Shown here: piece by piece, positions 36,701 through 49,062 of the stretch
How the letters are laid out: each line of letters begins with the position of its first letter
Position numbering within the stretch: the stretch's first letter is position 1
Source: Cyprinodon diabolis
Lineage: Eukaryota; Chordata; Actinopteri; Cyprinodontiformes; Cyprinodontidae
Assembly: GCA_030533445.1 (NCBI GenBank)
Contig: CM060078.1
Coordinates: 26,126,091 to 26,190,090 of the forward strand
Length of the DNA stretch: 64,000 bases
Direction of reading: 5' to 3'
Made by a program: the position numbers and the translations under genes
Notes under the pieces: model-generated
The model's database searches: none
Told to the model about the DNA's origin: nothing
The model's input: only the letters and a program-made list of their open reading frames with translations

Positions 36701-37146
36701 GTTTCCACCCATAATCGGATTACCAAAATCTTCCGCTTGAATTTGAGTTTTTAAGTTTACTCAGTAGCTGCATTTCCATTACAAATGTATGCAAAACTGT
36801 CAATATTCTGCTCAATTCAAAAATGTAAAGTTCTGCAATTGCTGTATTTCTATTAAATGGAAAATACCGTAAAAGTTGTACTTGAATATGTTTATTTACT
36901 TGATAAATCTGAAAACTACATGGCAGCGGCAGAGATATTTTTATATTTTATCTTTAGTGGGCTCATCATCCTCACACTTCTTCCAGTCTTTTTCTTCATC
37001 TTTTTACCAGGCAGAAAGGTCTAGTTGCAGATCACGTGACTCGTGTTATCAGAAAAGCATTGTTTGCAAAATGTCAGAAATCTTATGACTGAAAAACCAC
37101 CTCATCAAATCGTTAAAAAAAAGTATTTTCACAATTATAATGAGCT

Positions 37147-37343
37147 CTATGACAACTCCACTACTTCCTGAACTTAAGGCAGCTATTCTGTTCCCTGTCT
37201 TTAATGGATGGACTGATTAATTCAGGTGTGCTGGACATGGCTACTGAGGTCAGGCACACTTGAATTAATCCGTTCATCCAGTAGAAAAAGACGGGGGAAA
37301 AATAAAGTGCTGCCTTGTGTTCAGGATGTAATGGAGTTGTGCA
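37147..37343. repeat. Long foldback (hairpin) repeat
   Basis: Left arm 37147-37236 and right arm 37249-37343 are imperfect complements over about 90 bases: CAACTCCACTACTTCCTGAA pairs with the complement of TTCAGGATGTAATGGAGTTG, and GATTAATTCAGGTGTG with CACACTTGAATTAATC. The loop is about 12 nt. It may be the inner part of a larger MITE (about 36763-37389) whose outer ends share CATTTCCATTA/TAATGGAAAC. Confidence 0.7.
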
Positions 37344-38039
37344 TACAGCCTAATTGCTCAATTTAATGGTTAATGGAAACATGCCTGGTTAACGACGGCC
37401 TTCTAACTGGGGACAGCTACATATATTTTTTTCTGATGCAAAAAATAAAAACCAAAAGATACTAAACAATGAAAGCACCTATAAACTCTGTGGTCTGGCT
37501 GCCGACTCCCTGTTGGATTAATATGTCCTAGCGGTGGCTTGAGCGGTTTGCCTTCTTTTGTCAGCTGTGGGTTGTGTCACCCCTAACTCCAAATGGAAAT
37601 AACATGCTTTTTAGAACCATGTTTATTTTTCTTTCTAAGGGTCATCTTTTAGCTGGTTAAAAATGTAAACACAGCTGTTTAATTTTTTTTTTGCTAGTCC
37701 TAATGTTAAATCTTTTTGTTGGGGCAGAAAACTACATTATAATACTCTGACAATAATGCTTATTCTGTCTTTAACTGTGCTACCAATCGTTCCCCATATA
37801 TTCTTTTAATAAATATGTTTTTATTAAGTAACACTGGGGATATAGATTACATGTCTATGTACAATGCTCACCTTCTGCTAGGAAAAGCCTATTACAGGTT
37901 TTTAGTAATAGCCATTTTAGAATGAGTTGCCAAGTTTGCCAAATGGTGCATAATCCACTTATGGTTTCTTTCATGTCCCACAGATTTAGATGTCTTGTTG
38001 CCATTTGTTTCAAATATTTCTTTTTTGTCTTTTCTACAG

Positions 38040-38181
38040 GAAACACAGAAAGCCAAGCAGTTCCTCCCCTTCCTTCAGAGAGCTGGTCGGTCAGAAGCTG
38101 TTGTCGAATACGTCTTTAGCGGTTCTCGTCTCAAGCTCTACATGCCCAAAGAGACCTGCCTCATCACATTTCTCCTGGCTG
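38040..38181 (+). CDS. snd1: snd1 exon E: start of SN domain 4
   Basis: This 142-nt exon encodes [40 protein letters not shown] and LITFLLA, plus the first base of a Gly codon (phase 1). It enters SN4, whose first strands carry the '[14 protein letters not shown]' and '[14 protein letters not shown]' motifs. The region follows the conserved '[11 protein letters not shown]' helix. The acceptor has a long T-rich tract (ttttttgtcttttctacag); the donor is GCTG|gtaggt. The following intron is the longest here (18 kb) and the most repeat-rich, so this exon and the next are spliced across the largest gap in the window. Confidence 0.95.
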
Positions 38182-39401
38182 GTAGGTTTTCTTTTCTAAT
38201 CTCAGAGTCCTTTTAGGTTTTATTGTGAGTGATTCAATGTAAATAGCCAGTTTTTGAGTTTTTAAATCACTCTCAACATTGTTTAAAAAATGGAATTTGC
38301 TTGTCAAACTTTAAATAAAACCCAAAACTGGCACCAGCTGGAATTATTCAGTGCATCTGTTTTTCCTTCATTGTTCAGTGCATCATATCCAAATAAATAT
38401 GGCAAATATTTAACTAATCACTGAGCCTATAACAAGGTGAAGGTGAGTTTAATGTTATTCATAGATTCATGTTCCTACTTCAGGGTAGATGGATGGCAGC
38501 AGATGTTATTGGGTCACCTTTCTCTGCTTCAGATTGAACTTGAAGTTCTTGAAATATTCTCCGCTACACTTTTTTATTTAATTGGGTTGAAAGAAAGATA
38601 CCTTTTCTTTGAACAACTCACCAGTTCAGCTTGATCTTATTAGCTCCTAATCAGAGTTAATTAGCTTTGAATGTATTTAGTAGAAGGTTGATCTGGAAGT
38701 TTCTGTCGAGCACCACTAGTGTTCCTAAGAACAAACATTGGTATTCATACCACAGGATGAGAGCCTTCCATCTAATTGATTCTTTTGATAATTTTTCCCC
38801 CCTACAATTAATTATTTAAACTCCTTTGCTTATGAAAGAAAAACACAACAAAGTGATTGTAATGGTGTAAAACTTGTGAAAAGGGAATTGAGGATTTGGA
38901 TGTTTTTACAGTTAAAGAGTAAACACATTTTAGTCCCAAGAGTTTTTGTTTTAAACTTTTAGAAGGTCAAGTTGTGAAGGTTTGATATGTTCCCAGAATA
39001 TCAACTTGTACCTTTTGGCATTTCAGGAAGAGTCTGTTTATTTCCCCTGTTACAGGTTGTAATCGTCTTTTAGCTCATAAGCAGCAACTCTGGGGACATG
39101 TGTTGAAATAAACATAACTGCAACAATAAACTTATCTGATCAAACCTGAAAGAAAGCTATAATAACAGGTGAATCTCTAAAAGAAAAAAAAATTTTTTTG
39201 TTAAAGCTTAAAATAAGAACAGTTGAAAAGAACCGTAACCACAAAAACCTGTGTGCTAAATGCTTGGATATGACTCCTGTTGCATGAATTGCAGCAGTAA
39301 TGTAGCATGACATGGAGAATATCGAGCTGGTTCTTCTAAGATAAAGTCTAGTTTGTGTTAATATTGACCTTCAGTGCATCTCTATTTCTGGGTATGTTGT
39401 A

Positions 39402-39500
39402 GGGCTGGACAATAAGGCTAAAATGCATATCGGGATATGTGTCTTAATTTTGATGCTATGGTTTAATTTCAATGGCGATATAAACTATGTGAAAGCCTCA
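39402..39500. repeat. Possible hAT-like terminal fragment
   Basis: TAGGGCTGGACAATAAGGCT followed by ATATCGGGATATG resembles the start of a common vertebrate non-autonomous repeat whose ends read GGGCTGG(G/A)C(G/A)ATA. No opposite end was found. Confidence 0.4.
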
Positions 39501-40546
39501 GGAAAACTACCAAGAATCCCCAACAAATGCAAGTACAAACTTGGGGAAAATGATTTTCTAGTTATTTTCTTACTTTGCTATGTCTGGAAAACTCTTTAGT
39601 TATAATATTTTAGAAATATTAGTATATGAGCTGTGTTTGAGCTCCAAGCTAAACAGATTAGACCCACATTTAACCAGGTAATTATCTCTCTCCCATATTT
39701 CTCAGTCTATCGGTTCTTGTCTCACAGATTCTGTTATTACTTCCTTTATATTTTGTGATTAAGTTTCATACGTTCAAAAGAAAGAAAAAAAACAAAAAAC
39801 ACCCAAACCTGAAAGACAATGATTACAAATCATCATAAATTAGCAAAGTAACTCATAACCAGCTCTAAAAATGAAAACAAAAGGTCAGCAGTCAGTTGGA
39901 AAACGCCTAAATTTTAATGAACTCCTAATGATGCTGTAGGTGGTGTTTCTTCCCTTCTTTCCCTCATATGCCACACATTACCCCTTACTCCACTCTGATT
40001 TATGTTTTTCTGTTTGTCAATAGAAGTTTGATTTATTTAGAACGTTTCATTTTTGGTAAAACCAAACAGAACTTGGCTGTATTTCTTCTTTAACCAGTGA
40101 CCCTTCCTAGTGTGAACCAAACCTTTATCACAGCAAAGATTGGCTAAGTCAAAACCAAATAACCACTTAAAACGCCGCATAACATCACTGTCAGTCGGTG
40201 GTGACGACGAGGTGCTCAGTTCTTTAAGCTGTAGATTATTAGCATCACGCTTTATACACAGTTTATCTGCAGCATTCTGTTTCTCATTCTAAAATCAGAG
40301 ACATTTGAGTTGCAGCTCTTTCTCTTTGGCTTAAATCAACTTTCCTCTAGAGTCAGTTGATTCTAGAGCACTCTGTGACGTATATCCAGATATTGAAAAA
40401 GTATTTAAATGTCATAACACTGTTATGGAATAAACCTACATTCCTCAGGTCAGATGAGTTTGCTTGGATGCTAAACGCAGAGATACCATGGATGTTGAAG
40501 CCCATATTGTTATGCCCTGTAAACAGCCAGCAACCTTTAATGGGTT

Positions 40547-40933
40547 TAGGGCTGCAACTAACAATTATTTTGCAAATCCGTTGATTATTTTTATTTGTTT
40601 GATGAATCGATTAATAATCGGATACCTAAAGTTTCCTTAAAGAAAATTTAGAGAAAGACATTTTTTTAAGAAATTACACCAGGTAAACTAACTTTTCCAC
40701 TTGAGGATTTCTGGGTAGAGCATATTGACATGCGAAAAGGTTTTTTAATCTTGAATGCAAAATGTTTTTTTTTTTTTTTACAATTTTGGAATAATTAATG
40801 CTCTAAGTTAGTAATAAGTTGGCGTGTTTCAGAGTCTCCTTACTCAAGTCAACGAATAATCGATTACTAAATTAGTTGACCATTATTTCAATTATTTCGA
40901 TGAACCACGATTAATCCGATTGTTCCAGCCATG
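40547..40933. mobile_element. hAT-type MITE, copy 2
   Basis: 387 bp, same family as 36325-36700: start TAGGGCTGCAACTAACAATT, shared interior (GTTTCCTTAAAG, CACTTGAGGATTTCTGGGTA), AATCGATTA-rich ends. It is flanked by a perfect 8-bp duplication AATGGGTT (40539-40546, 40934-40941). Confidence 0.9.
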
Positions 40934-43900
40934 AATGGGTTACTGCTGACGGTGTCTTGTGCATCAAAACGAGCTGAAGCATTATTTTAATAATTAAACC
41001 CATTTGAATTATAATAATAAAGCATTTTAAAAACTAATTTAAATTCTTTGAGCAGTTGGATTTCAGACGGAAAATGTCTCTTTGGCCTTAGCAGCCTGAT
41101 TGAACATGAAATCCAGAACTTTGCGATTAGTCCTCATCATGATCATATTGTACAGTTTTTCAGAGAGCAATATAGAGTGTTTGATCGGATGAATGAGGTC
41201 CTCTTCCTCACTTTGAGCATGCCTTTAATTCAAATTGGTAATGATTAATATAATCCTTGATAATATGCTCATTTTAAAAAAAACATTAGGTAGAGCATTA
41301 TCGTTACACCATTTGATGAAAGCAGGAAAGGTTTTACTATAGTGTGACTGTGCGGCCTGAAGAAAAGAACATGATAGTCTAATGAGCTTTTATTGCTTTT
41401 CTGAGACATTTTGTGAATGTCACAGTTAACCTTGGTAGCTCGGTGGTTGACATTCGAAATCTGCTGGACTCTCATTAAGAAATTAAACAATTACAGCTGA
41501 TTGGGGTGTTTCAAATAGGATTCAAAGTGGTGAATTAGAAGGTCAGTCTGATTTTCTATTAAAAAAACAACATATTTAGGTGGAAGAAAAAGGTGTAGAA
41601 GAAATATTTAGTGTATTTTTTTTTCTTCTCTCATAACACACACAAAGCATTGACTTTTCCACTGGCCTGTTAGTTTGTTGTAGCAGTTCCACATTTTTGA
41701 ATATGAATTTTACATTTCTTTGCATTTTGCACTAATATCAAGCATTTGAAGCCTCTATTGGCGAAGCGAGGAATCTGACTTGGACTTGGTTTTCTGTGTC
41801 TTGCATCATAATCAAGTCCTAACAAGCACAGTATATAGAAACATTATTTAGGATAAATAGGGGGGAAAAAACACACAAGACAATACTTTTTTTTCTCCCC
41901 TTTTTGTTTTTGCTTGTTGAGCTGAAGGCCTCTGGATGGATTAAATCAAGGCTACTGGAAAAGCATTGTCTCCAGGAAATGAGATGAGCTGTGATGCATT
42001 TAATACAAACAAGTATTAGTTGGTTTATATCATGACTGATGCCAAAGATTATTTTAGGTTGCTATTATTGTGTTCCATCGATAGAAGATATTTGTCGTTT
42101 AATTCAATCATCTTTTTGTCAGTTTGAGATTAAACTATATATCTGCTGGGCTGTGGCCTCCATGTTTTTGTACTTGATGTTTTTAGCTTTCCACCTGATT
42201 TTCTTCACGTAACTGATGTCAAGCTCATACCGCTACACATGAAATGAACCCCCTAGGGCAGAAGACACCCATCTATCTGCGTCTAATCTCCCAGTTCACT
42301 CTATCTCCGACCACTTTCTTTTTCATGTCAAAGTTATCTTTTCATGTTTTATTCACCCATCTGCACCAGGGGCCGAGTGCAAAGTCACACAAGCGATAAA
42401 ACGGCTGCCCCAACAGTGTTGTATTCATCTGTCTATGAAAGGCCCCCCCGACCCTCTGGACCTTTTCCCTTTTAAGCTTTTGCATATTTCTGACAAGAAG
42501 TAAAATGTGTTGTATTGGTTATGTTACAGTCAGGATTAGTACTTTAAATGTAGGCTTACCATAGCTCTGCATTGTAATCATGTTAAAACAATTCAGCATT
42601 TTTATTTTTGCACAGAGCACAGTTCAAATCACATGCTTATACTCGATCTTGGGCATAAATGTCATATAATTTAATTGTTAGAAAATTAATTTTAACCTTT
42701 TCTCTCTTTTGGTGGCGTAATAATACAAAATACAGCTTGAACTTTTTAATTGCACCAATAAAGTAAAAAATATAAGGATAAACATTTTGATTATTATATT
42801 ATTTGTAAACTAAATTAAATTAGTATAGATATACCTTTAGCAGGTTTGAGAAGAATAAGCACATATTGTTTTAGAAAGCCATAAATATATGGCATAATTG
42901 CAAATGCACCGATTCCAGTGGCAGAAAATAGACCCTCACCCTAATGCTACTACAGTGCAAGTCTGAGACTTTTCTCTAGGAAATATTGATATAACTCTCT
43001 AAATCAAGTTTTCATACAATCTCCTTTAAATCAGAACACTGCCACCTTTAATGTATTTCAAGTTGAAGTCATTATTTTAGTGTGTAACAGAATTAAACAT
43101 GGCTATGAATTCTCAATCAGACACCTTTTTTTTTAATTCTCTTTAAATTTGTTTTTAATTCATCTTCACTGTGACAGTGACACTGGTGTTACTGGTAAAT
43201 TTGAGCCTTTTTTGATTCCTGAGTTGTTTCTGAAAATCTTATTTAATTTACTCTCAACTTGGGTCGACAGTGTGGTTAAAGGTTACAAGCGTTTGGACTA
43301 ATAAGCTTTTAATAGGAAATATATTTTGAGAAATTAACTTGAGTTCTTTAAATGCAAAAATATAAATTATAAAGTTGGGTACATCTTTTAAGTCATTTCT
43401 CTGCTAGTTCCACTACTTTATTGCATAAAATTGATTGAATAATACAAGCCAGTAGCTCCACAGCTAAAACTGGGAATTAAATCAAGGTTTAAAAAAAAAA
43501 AAAAAAGCATAGTATTCAGACTCTGAATGCATAGTATTGATCATGTTGTTTAAGGAGGACTCTTGAATTATTGTCTTCTTCCAATTAATCTTCTAGTTAA
43601 TCTTTTCAAGTTCCAATTAATCCTTTAAAAACACCCTGTGTCTCTAAACTTGGCTGGGAATTGGTTTCATTCTTCCTCCTATTCATTTCTTTTTTAATAA
43701 CATCTGGATATTTATATATGATGTTTAAAAGCTGTGCCTTCCTGATAGTCATCTGGGTGTTAGGTAAATAGTAATAGATTTTTGCACACAAAATAATCAA
43801 AGGATCATGCAGTTAAAACAAGCACTGCATTATTTATCTGTTTTATTATGTTTGAATTATTTATTCATTCTGGCCTGTTTGAATTTATTTTTTATTTTTT

Positions 43901-44187
43901 TCATACGCCATTGTTGTGGGAAGCCATTCAAAATCAAACTGCTCATAGGAGCGCCGAAGAATAAATGATCCCACATTTGGTTATATTCTAATGTTCTAGG
44001 AAATGGCACAGGTTTTTTTATTGAAAATCTATTTACCTTTCTACTGTCAATATACATTGAAGCACATTTTCTCTTAAAAAAAAAAAAAAAAAGGGGCAAG
44101 AATTACAATTTTTTCCTATTACCACTATGACCTCACTGTTATATCCGTGAGAACATTAAAATATGCTGTACGTTGAGAAATAATCGT

Positions 44188-44707
44188 TTAAAGCTACAGT
44201 GTGTAACCTTTAGCGACATCTAGCAGTCAGACTGCAGACTGCAGCAACATGAACATCTCCCCCCCACCGCTTCTCCCCCCCCAACAGTACGGCGAGCGTT
44301 ATGGGACAAAATGTCTTCTACGACGTTCGCATCACCTGCCTTCTCAAGTGATGAGGTTTGTTTACATGGATAATTTTACAGATAGTATTTCATTAGTTTG
44401 TGTAGGGTATAGATTTCATGTAGACTTAAGATAATAAATATACCCGTTATTTTTTCTACATCGTTGTGACGTTTTGGCGATCTCCCAATCGCTAGTTTGT
44501 TGGCTCTGCGCTGCCGTAGCGCAAAGATGTCTGCCTCCATGGCTGCGAGACCCGCTCCTATGTAATTATAAATAACGAATTCTAAGGCAACGCAAATATT
44601 AAGGTTAAGAGGCTGAGCTCGTAGATGATGATAAATAACATAATTATGTATAATATATTACATTTCTGACTGTATATCCCTGTAATTATTACACACTGTA
44701 GCTTTAA
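44188..44707. mobile_element. TTAA-flanked MITE, copy 1
   Basis: 520 bp with inverted ends TTAAAGCTACAGTGTGTAA … TTACACACTGTAGCTTTAA (slightly diverged inside). It contains a C-rich tract (44258-44282) and segments shared with 55182-55901. Ends at TTAA suggest a TTAA-targeting superfamily (piggyBac or Kolobok); no transposase is present, so the superfamily is inference. Confidence 0.85.
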
Positions 44708-47700
44708 AGTGTGAACCTCTGGAAATGATCGATTGTTAAAGCTGAAAAATAATCCTAACATTAGTGTAACACTGTTTTGTAACCAGGGCATTACTTAATT
44801 TCATTTCAAATTTGAATTATTTCTTACTAGATTGTGTTTTCCCTCCTTTAGTTTATATTCTATGATAATTGTCTGAGTTCTAAAGTTGAAGCTTTTTGTT
44901 CATTGACTCCCTCAGAGATTTGGTCTCTTCTTACCTTTCCAGAGTTTTCCCTGTCAGATAAGGACTCTGCTGTTGGAAAGGAAAAAAAAATAAATAAATA
45001 AATAAAATCAGGTCATAGAAACAAAGCACAGCAGGAAGCCAATGACTTCAAAAAGACCGGAGGTGTACACCTGGAGTTCAAGGGTAGTTCCCGTTACGCT
45101 CTTCCCATAGCACCTTAGCTTTCTTCTTTTTACTTGTTGGTCTGCCCAGTGTCACTTCCAAAAGTAAGTTATATAAAGGTTGAAAGAGTCATCCTGTGTG
45201 TTCATTTTTGTTTGTTTTATTTTCTTAAGAAGAAAGAGGGCACCTATACAGGATAGAAATAGGTTTAGTAGTATAGCATGGTGAGTTTCAAAACGGGTGG
45301 ATTTTTGATGAAAGAGGTTTTAGATGCTGGAAGGGTGGAGAGGATAAGACTGAAAACGCTTATAGTAAAGAGGAAAAAACAAACAAAAAATCAAATTCTT
45401 TGAAGTATTTGTCCATAAAGTCCTGCAGTGAGTAAAGGAGACTAAGCAATGAGAAGGCTGTAAAAGTTTAAAGACCTACGAAGCGTTTTCAGTTTCTTTT
45501 ACAGAGATGAGCAGCCATCACAGGTGAAGTGCACTTTGAAAGTTAAAGTTCTTCATCTGTCAGAGAAATGAAACCCTCATTACTTGAGCACACAGATAAC
45601 TATCTCCACTTTAATATGCAACTGTGTCTTGCATCTGATTACTAAATAATCTATCCATAAAACTGAAAAAAAAAAACCTACCATGACATAGCTGCCCCCT
45701 ATTAATGAGAGGCTGGACAAGGAGAGTACCAATCAGAGAACCAGCCAAGATGCCCATGATAACGCTGAAGGCACAGGAAAGATCCACAGCTCAGGTGGGA
45801 GAATCTTTTGACAGGACAGCTGATATTTTTTCACTTAAATAGAAAAGTAGCAAGAAAAAAAAAAAATTCTTGGTGTAAAACGACAGTAACGCCCGTTTGG
45901 GATGAGCCGTATTTTAAACCAACAATAAAAATCTCCCTTTGCACAAAAACACGATGGTGGTAGCTCTCTCTCTTTTTTTTTTTTTTTAAGGATTGGCATA
46001 ATGCCAGTTGTTAAATCTGCAGTGTTGGTTGTTAAATACTAGGTCTGTAGAGGTGCTCAATCAGAGGTATGTCAACTTTTCCTTGCCTCATGAAGTAGCA
46101 ATTATTTACCACTTAAAGGGTGTTTAAAAAAAAAAGAAGTTACTGCTTGAATCTGTTCCTAGAAAAATATACTTTTAAAGGTTTACAGTGGAGGTTTTCG
46201 GGCTTACAATCTAAAACATAACCTGTCAACATTTTCCAAACACGTACCTTGGTAATCTTGAAGTCTTAAAACTGATTTTAAAGCGCAAAATAATAGTTAA
46301 ATTGTGGTGTTAAATTAACTGCACAATGAGCTAAAGTAAACCTCAATGTATAGACAAATCAATGATCTGGAATAGTCTGTGTTGTTTCTGAAGATGAGGA
46401 AAAAGCTCTAAGAAGCACTGCAAATATGCATGAAACTAATATTTAACTTTAATAAATGACAAATTGAGTTTGCTGCTCATGCTGAATGGTTTATAGATTG
46501 TAGTGCATTTGTCTGCTGAAGCAAAGGTAGAATAAGATCCATACAGAAACAAAAAAATTGTCTATTAGTTGTGTAATTTTTTTAAAGAACAAATGCAAAG
46601 CCCAAATGTACAAATACGATGAGAAAAATGTGTTGATGTATTGCTTTATCCAAGCAGATTGGACTGTTTGCAGAAGGCTTGTTGGAGATATTGGGGCCTT
46701 GTATTAGGGAGGCATAGAGGGATGATGTTGAGCCAAAAGGATGGATTGAGAGGATAAAAGCCAGAGGTAGTCTGACCAAATCCTTGGATTTATTTTTTCC
46801 TAAAATCATTCTTTGTCTCCTCCCACAATCTGCACTCTATACCCTTCACTTACACTCCCGAACTATGCCCACCTACATTCTTCCCCCACGTCTGTACCTT
46901 TTCCCTTTTCCCTGGCCTGTATCCACTGAGGCAGCTGTGAAGAGGGGGTATTCAAATAGGGGATTGTCACCTCGCACTTAGATACTGCAGGGGACAACAA
47001 AGATTAATGAGATGGAAATTTAATTGTAATGATGCTGTTATGGGTGATGGAGGCAGGAAAGACGAGTTTAAGATTTAAATCCGCACGCACACATTTAGAT
47101 GCTTATACTATCCTCCTCCAGTTTGTAGTTTACCTTTCACACCACTAATTATATCCTGTTGACAGTCTGTCAAAAATCAAGACTTCGCAACTTAATAACA
47201 CACAAAAAAGACTCTGATGGCAGTCACACTGAGCTGCCTCCATGCTGCAAGTATCAATTTATACCTGCAGTCATGCCAAAAGCGAGAGTGTAAGCGTCTG
47301 GCGGGTTATGAGCACAAACGTCAAAGGCTAATCAATATGCACATCATTAGCATAGGAATTTGCAACATGATGTATATTTGGATGAGCTTCAATGATGAGA
47401 CAAGTGCACAGTAGCAGCATCTTCCCTTTAGAGCAATTTGCATTAGGTAAAGCTCATTTTCTGGCTCGGTTAAAGGAGAAAGAAGCTGATTCAGTCCAGT
47501 TTCTATTTTGTTGGATCAACTAAAAGAGTCAGAGTACAAGAAAAATGTCTAAAGGTAGATATTTGTAAAGTTTAAGCTATAAAAAGTGAAATACTCTTGT
47601 ATATTTTGACCATTACTCTTTTAATAGATCTGTTGCCATTACAAATGATGATAGGATAGAATAGAAAACCCCGTTATTGTCCCACAATGCGGAAATTCTG

Positions 47701-48352
47701 GTAATGATGGATAATCTATTATCATTACACCAAAACCAAAATATGTGATGTAATGAACTTGTTTCTTTTGTGCAGAAATTAATAAGGTGCTGTCTTCCTT
47801 CAGATGGCTCATATTAAACAATGCATAGTAGTGAAGCAGCAAATGCCCCCAAATTAGGAGTTGTAATAATAATTAACATGACTCTCTCTCAGACATAACG
47901 GTTTCAATTAATTGTAATTGAACTAATTCAAAATGCGTTTTTTCCCCCCTTTTGTTTTATATACTGCATGTTGTCAACCCATGTTAGACAGTTGTTCCCT
48001 TGTTCTAAAATTTGAAACCCTCAAATTGACTTGTCCAGATATTTGTTGTCAGTTGAAGCTAATTAGAGTCGATCTGTTAGTTGTGACAAAACTGATAGCA
48101 TCAAATACATAGTTCTACCTCTAACTTCTTTATCCATTAATGTTAAAATGGCATTATTTACAAAAGATTAAAATTTTGTTCACCCCTAAATATAATGTTT
48201 CTGAATATGATTAATATATAAATATGATATTTGCCACATTTTAAAGTTAAGAGGTGGACAATGCAGTGGTGATTTTCATAAAAAATTCTTTACAATACAT
48301 GTTGGCTATATGATAAAAAAATATATATATTTACTATTGAAATATTCTTATT

Positions 48353-48680
48353 TAGGGCTTCGAAGAATATTTTTTTTCAATTAATTGATTAATAATTGGA
48401 TAGCAAAAGGTTCCTTAAATAAGATTATTTTACAAAATTAAACCAGGTGAAACTATAATGTCTCCACTTTAGGAGTTCTGGATAGAGCATATTGACAGAT
48501 TAGTTATTTTATTTTTTTTTTTACAATCTTGGTATAATTACTGCTCCAAGTGAGTTCTGTCGGCTAAAGACATGTTTTACAGTCTCTATACTCCAGTTAA
48601 CAATTAATCGATTACTAAATTTATTGACGATTATTTCAATAATCGATTAATCACGATGAATCCAATTGTTTCAACCCTGT
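48353..48680. mobile_element. hAT-type MITE, copy 3 (older)
   Basis: About 328 bp, same family: TAGGGCTTCGAAGAATATT start, shared interior (AAAGGTTCCTTAAAT, TTTAGGAGTTCTGGATAGAG) and ends AATCGATTAATC…TTTCAACCCTGT. The expected duplication is only partly recognisable (TTCTTATT versus ACTTATTA), and the element is shorter than copies 1 and 2, consistent with greater age. Confidence 0.85.
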
Positions 48681-48697
48681 ACTTATTATTTTTTTTT

Positions 48698-48757
48698 ATC
48701 CATCCATCCATCCATCCATCCATCCATCCATCCATCCATCCATCCATCCATCCATCC
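48698..48757. repeat. (ATCC)15 microsatellite
   Basis: About 15 uninterrupted ATCC units, forming the 3' tail of the antisense LINE fragment. Confidence 0.95.
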
Positions 48758-48762
48758 TCCGC

Positions 48763-49062
48763 TTATCCGGGGTCGGGTTGCGGGGACAGCAGCTTAAGAA
48801 TGGAGGCCCAGACTTCCCTCTCCCCAGCCACTTCTTCCAGCTCTTCAGGAGGAACCCCAAGGCGTTCCCAGGCCAGCCAAGAAACATAGTCTCTCCAGCG
48901 TGTCCTGGGTCTTCCCCGGGGCCTCCCCCCGGTGGGACGTGCCCGGAACACCTCACCAGGGAGGCGTCCTGGAGGCATCCTAAACAGATGCCCAAGCCAC
49001 CTCAACTGGCTCCTCTCGACGTGGAGGAGCTGCGGCTCTACTCCGAGTCCCTCCCGGATTTT
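48763..49062 (-). pseudogene. LINE ORF2 C-terminal fragment
   Basis: The minus strand reads [60 protein letters not shown] and [11 protein letters not shown]. 'LRWLGHL-x-RMP…GRPR-x-RWRD' is the post-RT C-terminal signature of many LINE ORF2 proteins. No reverse-transcriptase core remains, so it is a dead 3' fragment. The open + strand frame over the same DNA is a shadow. Confidence 0.75.

Larger units (their letters stand above)
33767..38039 (+). other. snd1 intron D-E, 4.3 kb
   Basis: GT-AG intron, phase 0. Content: (AC)35 at 34944-35013 and a shorter CA run near 35115-35129, a hAT MITE (36325-36700), and a foldback (37147-37343) inside a possible larger MITE. 33770-34940 and 35130-36310 show nothing I recognise. 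Confidence 0.85.
48698..49062 (-). mobile_element. LINE 3' end, 5'-truncated, with GGAT tail
   Basis: Read on the minus strand, this is the last 300 bases of a non-LTR retrotransposon followed by a (GGAT)n tail at 48698-48757. The coding part encodes a typical ORF2 C-terminus. 5' truncation near 49062 is the usual outcome of target-primed reverse transcription. GC content is clearly higher than the intron. Confidence 0.8.

Noticed and set aside
48698..48757. Regular short tandem units that might suggest a CRISPR array
   Set aside because: Four-base microsatellite with no spacers in a vertebrate intron.
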